A stretch of 64,000 bases of DNA, taken from NCBI RefSeq assembly GCF_014117425.1, contig NZ_CP059725.1, positions 1-64,000 of the forward strand, written 5' to 3'. The first letter of the stretch is position 1. Every line of letters begins with the position of its first letter. A program made the position numbers and the translations under genes. Below the pieces are notes generated by a model. That model had not been told where the DNA came from. It did not search any database and saw nothing but the letters and a program-made list of their open reading frames with translations. Positions 46,589 to 55,686 of this stretch are shown one piece after another. Source of the DNA: Bartonella sp. HY038 (lineage in GTDB: Bacteria; Pseudomonadota; Alphaproteobacteria; Rhizobiales; Rhizobiaceae).

Positions 46589-47005
46589 ATGATCCGTAAA
46601 AGCTTGTTTTCTGTCACTGTGTTGCTGTCTTTGCTTATAAGCCCTTTACTGGCTTATGCGCAAGATATGCGGCCGCAAGGGCGCTATTGCGGTAAGGTTT
46701 ATCACAATGGCTATATGGTCAATGTTGAAATGACGCTTGAAATATCTCCAACGGGTAGTTTAACAGGCTCTATGCGTTATCGTGATGGTGAAGTGGTAAC
46801 GGAAGGCAAATTAACGCAAATATCGCCGCCAGCGGGACAGCGTGAAACTTTAAAATGGGCTGATAAATATGGCACCGGCTATGCATTTTTGGAATTTAGT
46901 AGTGATTTTTCAACATTTACTGGTGCATGGGGATCATGGGCTGAAAGCCCTAAGCAGCCCACCAATCCTTGGACGGGTAAGCGTTGTAACGGATTTATCA
47001 GCTAA
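46589..47005 (+). CDS. Small secreted protein of unknown function
   Basis: The 138-residue protein has a clear signal peptide (MIRKSLFSVTVLLSLLISPLLAYAQ, cleaved near residue 25). The mature part is mostly beta, with Tyr, Gly and Trp, and two Cys residues (in GRYCGKV and GKRCNGF) that could form a disulfide joining its ends. A DUF2147-like or lipocalin-like fold is conceivable, but I cannot assign a family. It has its own terminator. Confidence 0.75.
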   Translation: MIRKSLFSVTVLLSLLISPLLAYAQDMRPQGRYCGKVYHNGYMVNVEMTLEISPTGSLTGSMRYRDGEVVTEGKLTQISPPAGQRETLKWADKYGTGYAFLEFSSDFSTFTGAWGSWAESPKQPTNPWTGKRCNGFIS

Positions 47006-47042
47006 ATTAATTAGTATTTTATAGGTTGAATATTTAGCTTAA

Positions 47043-47079
47043 CGGTGCATTTTAGTACTTATAAAAATGCACCGATTTT
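47043..47079 (+). terminator. Terminator of the small secreted protein gene
   Basis: CGGTGCATTTT (47043-47053) pairs with AAAATGCACCG (47064-47074), followed by ATTTTT. The stem is a perfect 11 bp. Confidence 0.8.
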
Positions 47080-47094
47080 TAGCATTGAACAAAA

Positions 47095-47769
47095 CTATTT
47101 TATTGCGATTTCTGGAATAGGCTGTGACTTTATTTGTTTAATCCATTGTGCTGCCCAGCGGGCGGATTCAACTAAAACCGGCTTTGGTGCCTTAAACCAT
47201 TCATCAGGCGAAATTTCGCGTTTTTCGCGCACAAAAGCAATGGCATCATCAATATCTGGAAATTCATTTTCAGCATTAATATGCAAAAACAACGCCATCA
47301 TGATAACCGAGCGTGAACGTCCACCACGGCAATTAATCAGCACATTGCCACGCTTGCGGCATGGATAAGTAATTTTTTGCGGCAAAATTTGCTGAAAAGC
47401 AGCTTCAATTGTAAAATAACCGGCAATAAGTTGGGTGGCAGGATTTCCTGCTCCATCAATTAGGCCAATTTTATAATAGCGTATTTCTGCTGGGCCAAAA
47501 TCGCGCTGGTGGGTGGTGCGGTCGGCTTGACTATCGGTAACAAAATTAAAATCAAGATTAACCGCGCAATTAATAACCGTGGTAATATCCAAGCTTTTTA
47601 GAAGATGGATATCAGCGGCCCCCTCTTTGCCAGAAAGATAAAGATCTTTGCCATAAGGAGCAAGGTTTTGATAAATAAGGCTGAGATAAGGTAAGTCCAA
47701 ATCTCCCTTTTCAACCTGATGCGCTTTTATCATAATATTCCAAATCCAGCTTGGCTTTTTAAAAGCCAA
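47095..47769 (-). CDS. Dual-specificity protein phosphatase-like protein
   Basis: The 224-residue protein carries the cysteine-phosphatase loop C-x5-R as CRGGRSR (Cys 147, Arg 153) in VLINCRGGRSRSV. The segment LYLSGKEGAADIHLLKSLDITTVINCA (about 43-69) is the usual N-terminal strand-helix pattern of dual-specificity phosphatases. No signal peptide or secretion signal is visible. Substrates could be phosphoproteins or phosphoinositides. The enzyme is unusual in free-living bacteria but common in host-associated alphaproteobacteria. Confidence 0.82.
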   Translation of the reverse strand: MAFKKPSWIWNIMIKAHQVEKGDLDLPYLSLIYQNLAPYGKDLYLSGKEGAADIHLLKSLDITTVINCAVNLDFNFVTDSQADRTTHQRDFGPAEIRYYKIGLIDGAGNPATQLIAGYFTIEAAFQQILPQKITYPCRKRGNVLINCRGGRSRSVIMMALFLHINAENEFPDIDDAIAFVREKREISPDEWFKAPKPVLVESARWAAQWIKQIKSQPIPEIAIK

Positions 47770-47958
47770 TAATATTTCAATAGTGTCTCTTTAATAAAAA
47801 ACTGGTAAAAATCCAAATTAATTTTTTAATTAGCGTCATTTGCTTGGGGATTAAGAAAGTATAATACTTTACACTTCCTTTTTTTATTTGATCAATTATA
47901 ATTTTTTTCAAATGTTAAGCTGTATAAATTTATATTAGAGTTTAATAATAGTAAAAAA

Positions 47959-49149
47959 TTAGCGTTTATAATTCATTCGCCAAAAATCTTGCCAATCCTC
48001 TCGTTTATCCCAATCATCAAGACTGGTTGCCATATCATAATCAAAAAGCTGGTTGCGATAGGCACCAATGCCCGATGGTTCATTTTTTGGTAAAGCAACT
48101 GATTGATTGGTGGAAATTTTTCCATCAACAGCCTGTGGCTCAATGCCCTCAGCTGTTAGCGCGTAATGAAGGAAGAGTTTTGCACTATTGGGGCTTTTTG
48201 TGCCGGTGGCTATAAGACCAATGCTTGGGTAAAGCCAACCCATATGCGGCTTAAGGCCAGTGCAAAGACCAAGGGTCATGCCTTTTTCTTTATTGTCGCG
48301 AAATTTAGCGGTACTGACCAGTGCTAAAAAAGGCTCTTTTTGGCCTGAAGCTGCAACCGCATCGGCCGCCGCAGAGTCTGAATCTGTGAGCAAAGGGCCA
48401 TTTTGTGCTAAAGCTTTGATCCATGCAGCTGTTGCACTTTTTTCATCGGTTTGAATTTTTTTGCCAAATTGTGCTTCATAGGCTTTACGCATGGCTTCAT
48501 CGCCATGGCTTTCTAATTGGTTAAACCAATCAACATAAGCGCTTTTACCCAAAGGATCTTGCATGGCAACACGGCCGCGCCACTCACTTTCAGTCAGCTG
48601 CCAGACATTATCAATCGGGCATTTATCATAAAGGGCGGTATTATAAACCCAAACATTGGGGCTATTTACAATGGTGAGTGGATCGCGATATTTTTCTGGC
48701 ACATCATTGGCAAGATCTTGCGGAAACCAGCTCATTGCAAATTTTTGTGGGATAAGCTGCGCCATGGCAGCAGGAGCATCACTAATGATTGACACATCAC
48801 CTTGAATATTATTGGCGCGCGCTTCGCGGATGAGCATTTCAAGCTGTGCGGTGGCTTTGACTTTGCGACCTTCCGCTTTAAGTCCGTATTTTTGACTAAA
48901 GCCTTTTGCCATTTCAATGATTTTGCCTGTACTGTCATAAATGACAATTGGTGCTTCATTCTTGGCAGCTTCTTGCAACGCTGCAAGTGTGTCATTGCTT
49001 TGTGCAAGATTACCGTTGCTTTGCGCAAGAGCCGAGGTCGCAATAAGGCTCAAAAAACCAACAGCCAAAATCTTTAAAGGTGATTGGCGTTTGGTTGATA
49101 TTTTAGTGCCCGAAATTTTTAACATAGTTTGTTTGTTTACCACGGTCAT
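47959..49149 (-). CDS. ABC transporter periplasmic binding protein, Fbp-like (probable ferric iron)
   Basis: The 396-residue protein is a family-1 extracellular binding protein. A signal peptide lies within residues 20-42 (LKILAVGFLSLIATSALAQ). The fold segments VIYDSTGKIIEMAKGFSQKYG, GDVSIISDAPAAMAQLI and VWVYNTALYDKC are typical of ferric-binding proteins. Start is ATG 49149, preceded by AAGGTGAG. The operon order permease, ATPase, binding protein fits Fbp/Afu systems; the ligand could also be a phosphonate or polyamine. Confidence 0.82.
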   Translation of the reverse strand: MTVVNKQTMLKISGTKISTKRQSPLKILAVGFLSLIATSALAQSNGNLAQSNDTLAALQEAAKNEAPIVIYDSTGKIIEMAKGFSQKYGLKAEGRKVKATAQLEMLIREARANNIQGDVSIISDAPAAMAQLIPQKFAMSWFPQDLANDVPEKYRDPLTIVNSPNVWVYNTALYDKCPIDNVWQLTESEWRGRVAMQDPLGKSAYVDWFNQLESHGDEAMRKAYEAQFGKKIQTDEKSATAAWIKALAQNGPLLTDSDSAAADAVAASGQKEPFLALVSTAKFRDNKEKGMTLGLCTGLKPHMGWLYPSIGLIATGTKSPNSAKLFLHYALTAEGIEPQAVDGKISTNQSVALPKNEPSGIGAYRNQLFDYDMATSLDDWDKREDWQDFWRMNYKR

Positions 49150-49206
49150 CTCACCTTATTGAGCAAGCGTTGATTTTAAAGATTTAATTCAATTTATATC
49201 ATCCAA

Positions 49207-50313
49207 CTATTGCAATTGCGCGACTCTTGAGCCAGTTTGATCAAAGCCATGCTGGTTTTTGGCTTGAATAGCAATGGCAACCTTGCTGCCTGTTTCATAA
49301 TTGGGTGGCTGATGGGTGGAGGCAAAAACCGTGTGACCATCCTTGTTTAACTCAATAATCCAATTGCCGCCGGTTGGCAAAATGCCGGTTACCATCATAT
49401 CAGCCTTAAAAACATTTTCGTTATGCGTTATGTCCTTTTGGGCTATTTCTATTGCTTCCGGCCTAAAGCCAAGCGCTGCGATATTATTTGAGTTTTGGCT
49501 ATATTGCGCTAAATAGCGACCAATATCTTGGGCGATAGGCTTATCATTGGCGTCACTTAAATTAATAATATTAATTGGTGGGTTGCCAACAAATTCCGCA
49601 ACAAAGCGGTTGGCGGGACGGTTATAAATATCATCGGGCGTGCCAATTTGTTGCAATGTTCCCTTATCCATAACCGCAATGGTGGTTGCCAAAGTCATTG
49701 CCTCCCATTGATCGTGGGTTACAAAAACAATTGTTGTTTTAAATGCATTATGAATGCGTTTTAGTTCTGCACGCATTTCAAGACGCAAACGCGCATCAAG
49801 ATTGGAAAGTGGCTCATCAAGCAGCAATATGCCTGGATTTATCGCCAACATGCGGGCAAGGGCAACACGCTGTTGTTGGCCGCCAGATAATTGAGATGGA
49901 TAACGGTCACGATATTGTTCAATATCCAAGGCTTTCATGACACGCTCAACTTGCGCTTCGCGTTCAAGCTTTGGCACCTTGCGTAAGCGCAAGCCAAAAT
50001 CGGTGTTGCGTTCAATGGTAAGATGCGGCCAAAGCGCGTAGCTTTGAAAAACCAAACCCATTTCACGCTTTTCCGGCGGTATAAAAATACCTTTTTGAAC
50101 GCTGTCCACGATACGATCATCAATCAGTAATTCACCATCAGATAGATTTTCAAGGCCAGCAATCATGCGCAGCGTTGTGGTTTTACCGCAACCTGATGGC
50201 CCAAGCAGACACATGAAATCACCATTGGCAATTTCAAGATCAAGATTTGAAACGGCTTTCTGCCCATTTTTCGCATAGGATTTTTGCGCATTTTGAAGTT
50301 TAATTGTCGGCAT
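49207..50313 (-). CDS. ABC transporter ATP-binding protein, FbpC/PotA-like
   Basis: The 368-residue ATPase has Walker A GPSGCGKTT (about 38-46), signature LSGGQQQR (about 141-148) and Walker B LLLDEPLSNLD (about 163-173). The C-terminal 100 residues form a TOBE domain. Its ATG overlaps the stop of the permease gene as TAATG, so translation is coupled. Together with the permease and binding protein it makes one importer. Confidence 0.93.
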   Translation of the reverse strand: MPTIKLQNAQKSYAKNGQKAVSNLDLEIANGDFMCLLGPSGCGKTTTLRMIAGLENLSDGELLIDDRIVDSVQKGIFIPPEKREMGLVFQSYALWPHLTIERNTDFGLRLRKVPKLEREAQVERVMKALDIEQYRDRYPSQLSGGQQQRVALARMLAINPGILLLDEPLSNLDARLRLEMRAELKRIHNAFKTTIVFVTHDQWEAMTLATTIAVMDKGTLQQIGTPDDIYNRPANRFVAEFVGNPPINIINLSDANDKPIAQDIGRYLAQYSQNSNNIAALGFRPEAIEIAQKDITHNENVFKADMMVTGILPTGGNWIIELNKDGHTVFASTHQPPNYETGSKVAIAIQAKNQHGFDQTGSRVAQLQ

Positions 50314-52187
50314 TAGCTTCCTAATCCTTCTGCAAGATTTGTTTTGGTAAGTTTTTGGGCGGCAAGGGTTGAAAAATAGGCAATGGCAGCAATGATAAGT
50401 ACTACGGCATTGGCGGCTTGTGTATAATTATAATCAACAAGGCGCAGTGAAAACGTGGTTAGCACATCGGTACTTGGCACAGCCAAAATGACAAAAAGGC
50501 TAAGGCTTTTAATGCCAGAAATAAATGGCAAGAGGATACCAGTGACAAGCGAGCTTTTTTGTATGGGGATAATCACTGTTATCATACGGCGCAACCAACC
50601 CGCGCCTGATATTTGGGCAGCTTCCTCGGGGTCTTTGCCAAGTTGGCTCATCGCAGCAATTCCAGCCCGTGATGCATAGGGCATTTGATCGGCAATGAGT
50701 GCCAAAAGCAAAATGGTAAGCGTTCCGTAAAGCGCAGGAATGGGACCGCGTGCAATGGCAAAGAGAGAAAGATAAGCCGCAGCAAAAGCAACGCCAGGCA
50801 CAAGATAGGGTAAAAAGGTAACTTGCCGCAAATAAAAGCTCAAACTTCGTAGCGGTGTGCGAATAACCACATAACCAACAATTAAACCTAATAGACCTGA
50901 AACAATTGAAGCGATGCCAACAATTTTTAAGGTATTGTAAAAAGCTGCCCATAATTCATGAGTTAATAAAATACCCGATTGCATGGCAACCGTACCAAGA
51001 TTTTGGCCAATCCAAAAATCAAGCGTGAAATTATCAAGAGTAAATTTACCCGGAATTTTCATCACCGTTGACAGGATCAGCGCGATTAATGGCAAGGCAA
51101 CGCTAATGGCAAAAATAAAGCTGGCGAAGACGGTGGCAGTCATACGCCAACGGCCAAGATGATTAGGCCTATTCATTGAACCCTTGCTGCCAATTGTCAC
51201 AAAGCGGCGGGCTTCACGCACCAAACGTGCATCAATGAGCAAGGTTATGATGCCAAGTATCATAATTGCGGCGGCTAAAACTCCAGCAACGCCAGTTTGT
51301 CGAGATTCCAATGAGCGAAAGAGCGAGGTGGATAGGACTTGGTAATTAACCGGCAAGCCTAAAACATAAGGCACACCAAATTCGCCAAGGCATTTAGCAA
51401 AGATTAAAACAAGGGAGGAGAGTAAAGCTGGACGCATTAATGGAATGATAATTTTCCAGCTTATTTGCAAACGATTTGCTCCTAAAATACGGGCAGAATC
51501 TTCCAATTGCGAGTCAAAACGTTGCAGGGCAGAGCCAAAAAGCAGGATAACAAATGGCACATAATGCAAAACCATGATGATGGTAATCGGTATAGAACCA
51601 TAGGCAATCCAATTGGGTGGGCTAAGACCAATGGTTTCAAGCCAGCCGGGTTGGCCTCCAACCGTTCGGTTTTTAAACACTGTTGTCCATGCCAATGCAA
51701 ATGTCCATTCGGGCAGCATATAGGGGACAATAAGCGCGGTTGCAAACCATTTACGGCCAAACATATCGGTGCGGCTGACGAGCCAACCCAAAATACCACC
51801 TAAAAGCCCACTCCAAAAAATAACAACAGCCGCAATCATTAAAGTATTGAGTAATGGCCGCCAGAAAAGATCAATTGATATTGGTGAAAAAAGCACCCGC
51901 AATATATAATAATCGGTAAGTGTGCCAGCATCTTGGCCAAGACGGCGTTCATGACCAAATTGAACCGTGACTGCATCAATTAAAATAGAAATAATCGGCA
52001 ATACAATAAGATAGGTAAAAATAATTGCTAAGATTATGCCGATAATCGTTGTTGGTTCATGAAAAGCAATTTTGATGCGATAGCGTAAGCGTTGCCAAAA
52101 ATGTGTAGATAAGCAAGGTGAAAGGGATGGCGTTATGGAACCTGTCATATCCTTATCAATGGGGGATGCTAAGGGCTTAATTGTCAT
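50313..52187 (-). CDS. ABC transporter permease, FbpB-like fused two-domain permease
   Basis: The 624-residue protein contains two copies of the permease domain in one chain with about 12 membrane helices. Each half has an EAA loop: EDSARILGANRLQISWKIIIPLMRPA in the first half and EEAAQISGAGWLRRMITVIIPIQKSS in the second. This fused form is typical of ferric (FbpB/SfuB) and related importers. It is the first gene of the operon and overlaps the ATPase gene by one base. No iron-regulator box is obvious upstream. Confidence 0.9.
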   Translation of the reverse strand: MTIKPLASPIDKDMTGSITPSLSPCLSTHFWQRLRYRIKIAFHEPTTIIGIILAIIFTYLIVLPIISILIDAVTVQFGHERRLGQDAGTLTDYYILRVLFSPISIDLFWRPLLNTLMIAAVVIFWSGLLGGILGWLVSRTDMFGRKWFATALIVPYMLPEWTFALAWTTVFKNRTVGGQPGWLETIGLSPPNWIAYGSIPITIIMVLHYVPFVILLFGSALQRFDSQLEDSARILGANRLQISWKIIIPLMRPALLSSLVLIFAKCLGEFGVPYVLGLPVNYQVLSTSLFRSLESRQTGVAGVLAAAIMILGIITLLIDARLVREARRFVTIGSKGSMNRPNHLGRWRMTATVFASFIFAISVALPLIALILSTVMKIPGKFTLDNFTLDFWIGQNLGTVAMQSGILLTHELWAAFYNTLKIVGIASIVSGLLGLIVGYVVIRTPLRSLSFYLRQVTFLPYLVPGVAFAAAYLSLFAIARGPIPALYGTLTILLLALIADQMPYASRAGIAAMSQLGKDPEEAAQISGAGWLRRMITVIIPIQKSSLVTGILLPFISGIKSLSLFVILAVPSTDVLTTFSLRLVDYNYTQAANAVVLIIAAIAYFSTLAAQKLTKTNLAEGLGS

Positions 52188-52353
52188 AACCTATCCAGTA
52201 AGGGTTGCTCTAAAACACCAATGAGACACAAATTTTTCAAGTTGATTTGGTACTATTGCTGCGAAATTTTTGAATGAACCGGCATAGGCCGTGAAAATAT
52301 TGCAATGAGGATTGGGTCAGTGTGCAGGATTTTCAAAGCCTATATTTTAAGAA

Positions 52354-53589
52354 TTAAAATGAGCGCTGGAGACGGATGATACCAGCAACAGCATGGCGTC
52401 CTTTTTGCGATTGTTGGACGCGATAAAGACCATCATTGGTTTTATAACCATAATCATCATTGAAATTTGCATAGGCAATTTCAGGTGTTAGCACGAGGCC
52501 AGACGTAATTTTAATTTTAACATTGGCAGAAGTAACAAAAGTACCAGCATCTTCGTAAGCGGCTTGATAATTAAAGGACAGCTTTTTGGAAATATCATAA
52601 GTGCCGCCAATCCAAGCAGCCCAATCGCCGCCCCAATCGCCATAGGCGCTATTAATCTGGCGATAAACGCCTAATCGACGGCTACCATCAGCAAAGGTTT
52701 TTATGCCATTGCTACCAAAGGATTTATCAACGTTATAATAATCATCGGCAGTTTTATAGGCAGCCATTGCCCAGAAAAAAGCTTTATCTGTGAGTTGTAG
52801 ATTTAGCCGCACGCGCATTGCCCATTCTTGATAATAGGAATCATAGGCGGCAACACCAGCGATAGAACCCCATTTTTGGCTATATTTTAAACCCGTCACA
52901 ATATGGGGGGTATAGTCGTCAATTTGTTGGCGTAACGCATAGGCATGGCTTACAAATGGTTTGCCAGTATTATCCATTCTGTATTGATAGCCAGTGCTTT
53001 CACTACCATAGCCTTGTTCAAGCGCAATAATGGCAGAAATGCCGTTTTTATTCTCATAGGTATAGCTAATCGCATTGGTGCGATGGCTAGCAGGCCCGAT
53101 AACATCGTCTGTCAAAACATCGCCATAACCGTCGGTCCATTCATAAAAAGCGGTTTCAGTAAGGCCAATGCGCAAGCCCGCAAGATCAATATAACCGCGC
53201 CGTAATTGGCCAGCAGAACCATCCTTACCATCTTTCCATTCCGAGCGCAGGCTGATTAAGGTGGTCATCGTTCCAAGTTCGGTATCGGATTTTGTTTCAA
53301 ATTTTAATTCAGCACGGGTTTTTGAGCGATATGTGTCATTCTGGTCACCAAAAGCTTTGCTGACCGTTTCGCCACCAACATCGTCACCAACTGCAATTTC
53401 ATGGCGGACATAGCCAGAAATTTTCATACAGGTTTCAGTGCCAGGAATATAATAATAGCCTTTGCCATAAGCATCGCAAACACGAATATAATCAATCGGC
53501 TCAGCCGTTGGAGCATCTTGAGCTTCTGCATTGTGGAGCAAAGCTATTGATAATAAAGTGGCTGGCAAAATTGCCTTTAAGGGCTTCAT
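52354..53589 (-). CDS. Outer-membrane porin, Omp2b-like (Porin_2 family)
   Basis: The 411-residue protein is the general diffusion porin type of Brucella and Rhizobium. It has a signal peptide (1-23, ending AEAQ) and the family's N-terminal motif YIRVCDAYGKGYYYIPGTETCMKISGYVR (about 34-62) with two Cys. The rest is alternating amphipathic strands for a 16-stranded barrel, and the protein ends in Phe (LQRSF), the usual outer-membrane targeting residue. Confidence 0.94.
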   Translation of the reverse strand: MKPLKAILPATLLSIALLHNAEAQDAPTAEPIDYIRVCDAYGKGYYYIPGTETCMKISGYVRHEIAVGDDVGGETVSKAFGDQNDTYRSKTRAELKFETKSDTELGTMTTLISLRSEWKDGKDGSAGQLRRGYIDLAGLRIGLTETAFYEWTDGYGDVLTDDVIGPASHRTNAISYTYENKNGISAIIALEQGYGSESTGYQYRMDNTGKPFVSHAYALRQQIDDYTPHIVTGLKYSQKWGSIAGVAAYDSYYQEWAMRVRLNLQLTDKAFFWAMAAYKTADDYYNVDKSFGSNGIKTFADGSRRLGVYRQINSAYGDWGGDWAAWIGGTYDISKKLSFNYQAAYEDAGTFVTSANVKIKITSGLVLTPEIAYANFNDDYGYKTNDGLYRVQQSQKGRHAVAGIIRLQRSF

Positions 53590-53986
53590 TTTTTGAGTCC
53601 TGACAAAGAGCGTTCATGGTGCATCACAAAATTGCAATTTGTAAATAAGCAATAAATATCCTTTGTTAACCTTGCTAGAGGATAACAACATTGCCGATTT
53701 TGTTTTAGCAAATTTTATAATGATTAAGTTGTAATATTTTCTACGGTATGTATTTTTTGAAATTATATTAAATCTTGAGTAATAATTAAAAAGTTTATTT
53801 TAATTGGTAAAAATACTCATAGTTGCTCTATAGATCAAAATTATTACATTTTTTTTACAGTTATGAATAAAAATAGGATTTTTAATATTATAAATATTAA
53901 ATATTTTTGGGCTGTTCGGACATTTTGAAAATACTTTAAAATATCCGAATTTATTTTTATGATTATGGTTCGCTGAAATTTAACTA
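53590..53986. other. AT-rich porin promoter region
   Basis: About 400 bp of very AT-rich sequence between the phosphatase stop and the porin start. I see no gene, clear operator or terminator. Confidence 0.4.
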
Positions 53987-55378
53987 TTACTTATAAAGAT
54001 CAATTTTATGTTCAAATTGTTGGATTTGGGCATTGTTACGTTCAATAAATTGATCAAGACGGCAAAGTTGTTGTTCTTTATCTTTAAGACAATCTGCATC
54101 ACCAAAATCTTGTGATAATGGAGCATTATTGCCATTAAGCTCAGTCAAGTTGCGCCATTGATCAAGCGAGCGTGCGGTGAAGGAAACATTGATGGCATAG
54201 ACCTTATTGACGTCATCATAATAGCGCTTAAAAATAAGCATGCCGCCGGGTGGAATGTCGTTGGCTGGATAATTACCAAGATGCCAATTGGCATCCACAA
54301 TGGTTTGGATTTGTGATATATTGGTATCATGGCCTACAAAGACCACCAAAGGTGCATTAAGGCGATCATAGGTGTTTGTTTTTTGATCTGCAGTCCCTGC
54401 CGCTAATGCATTTAAGATTTGCCCCATTAAAACATGGCCACCATGGGTTGCAATTTCTTTTGTATTGCTAACAAGATCATATTTTGCGGCATGCAAAACC
54501 ATTAATTTGGCAACATCGTCAGAATTTTTAACATTGCCAAAGGCAACATTTTCCAAGGGTAAGCCTTCGCTATATTGTAGGCGGATCGTCTCGGCAATAG
54601 TGCTCCCGGCTGATACCGGGCCAGTTAATTTATACTTGCCCGGCTTTTCACTTTTAAAGCCCCATTTTTCATCAAGAAATTTACAATCATCGCTTTTATT
54701 GCCGCATACCGCAGCTCTTAAACGGGCAACATCATCAGCATATTTCTTTTCTGCCGCTTCTGGTGAGCCACCCATCGCAGCAAGGACTTGTTGTTCAACG
54801 ATTTTAGGATCAGGCTGGGCAAGCTCTAAATCAACGGCTTGGAAAAGCGGATCATCTGTTTCAAGCTCTAAATGTTGCGGGGCAATACCGCAACCTGGAA
54901 ACATGCCATCCCCAACTGCTTGCGCTGTGGCAACGGTTCTTTGCACTGGGCTTGCCCATAAAAAATAGTCTTTAGAAGTTGGGCAAGTATTGGCAATAGG
55001 CAAGCCTTCAGCTCGCCATGTATCAAGCATATAGTGCGATTGCTGAACAATGCCAGCATAGCCATGGCCAGTTAAAAAGCCATCGGGTACAATCCATTTT
55101 GGCCATTGGCGGCCAGTATTTTCTTCAAGCTTTTTGGTGTTGGTTTGCGGCCTAACACCATGGCGCATTAAAACCACCACCTTATCTAATTTAAAATTGG
55201 GGGCGAGTTTAGTGCGCATATCATCACCAAAATATTGCGCATGAGCTTGGTTACTGATTGCTGATAATACAAGGACACTTCCCATAATAGCTGCGCTTGC
55301 TAGTGTTTTTACCATCAGCTTAGATAAACCAAATGATGATTTTATCTCAAGAGCAGGTTTTGAAATATCAGATGACAT
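53987..55378 (-). CDS. Periplasmic histidine acid phosphatase (AppA/Agp-like)
   Basis: The enzyme hydrolyses phosphomonoesters such as phytate or glucose-1-phosphate in the periplasm. The 463-residue protein has an extended N-terminus with a signal helix (about 22-46, ending QAHA). The catalytic motif is RHGVRPQT (Arg 72, His 73), and the C-terminal proton donor is in GHDTN (about 348-352). Ten or so Cys suggest disulfides. The neighbouring porin may deliver phosphate esters; regulation by phosphate cannot be seen. Confidence 0.9.
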   Translation of the reverse strand: MSSDISKPALEIKSSFGLSKLMVKTLASAAIMGSVLVLSAISNQAHAQYFGDDMRTKLAPNFKLDKVVVLMRHGVRPQTNTKKLEENTGRQWPKWIVPDGFLTGHGYAGIVQQSHYMLDTWRAEGLPIANTCPTSKDYFLWASPVQRTVATAQAVGDGMFPGCGIAPQHLELETDDPLFQAVDLELAQPDPKIVEQQVLAAMGGSPEAAEKKYADDVARLRAAVCGNKSDDCKFLDEKWGFKSEKPGKYKLTGPVSAGSTIAETIRLQYSEGLPLENVAFGNVKNSDDVAKLMVLHAAKYDLVSNTKEIATHGGHVLMGQILNALAAGTADQKTNTYDRLNAPLVVFVGHDTNISQIQTIVDANWHLGNYPANDIPPGGMLIFKRYYDDVNKVYAINVSFTARSLDQWRNLTELNGNNAPLSQDFGDADCLKDKEQQLCRLDQFIERNNAQIQQFEHKIDLYK

Positions 55379-55686
55379 GATGACCCCAGATGAATTTTTA
55401 AATTGGTAATGAATAAAAGAAGTACTATTCTAAATCCGCTATACTCTTTGCTTTTGCTTATGAAAAAATTAGGTGCATCATTCAAACTATACACTGCTAT
55501 TGGCATAATTTTTTAAAATAGCTATTTTCAATAAAAGCTCAGCGTGTTGTATATTCTATCAAGATTACAGTTAAGTGACAGTCTTATTTTTCTTTCCCAA
55601 AATTGAATTGAACAGAGTTCAATTGATAATTGTCTTAAGTTTAACGGTGGATACTGTTGTGATGAAGCTTTACCGCGTCTATTTTA
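55379..55686. other. Intergenic region between dnaE2 and the phosphatase gene
   Basis: About 300 bp. It holds the promoter of the phosphatase gene and the end of the dnaE2 transcript. Nothing else is recognised. Confidence 0.4.
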
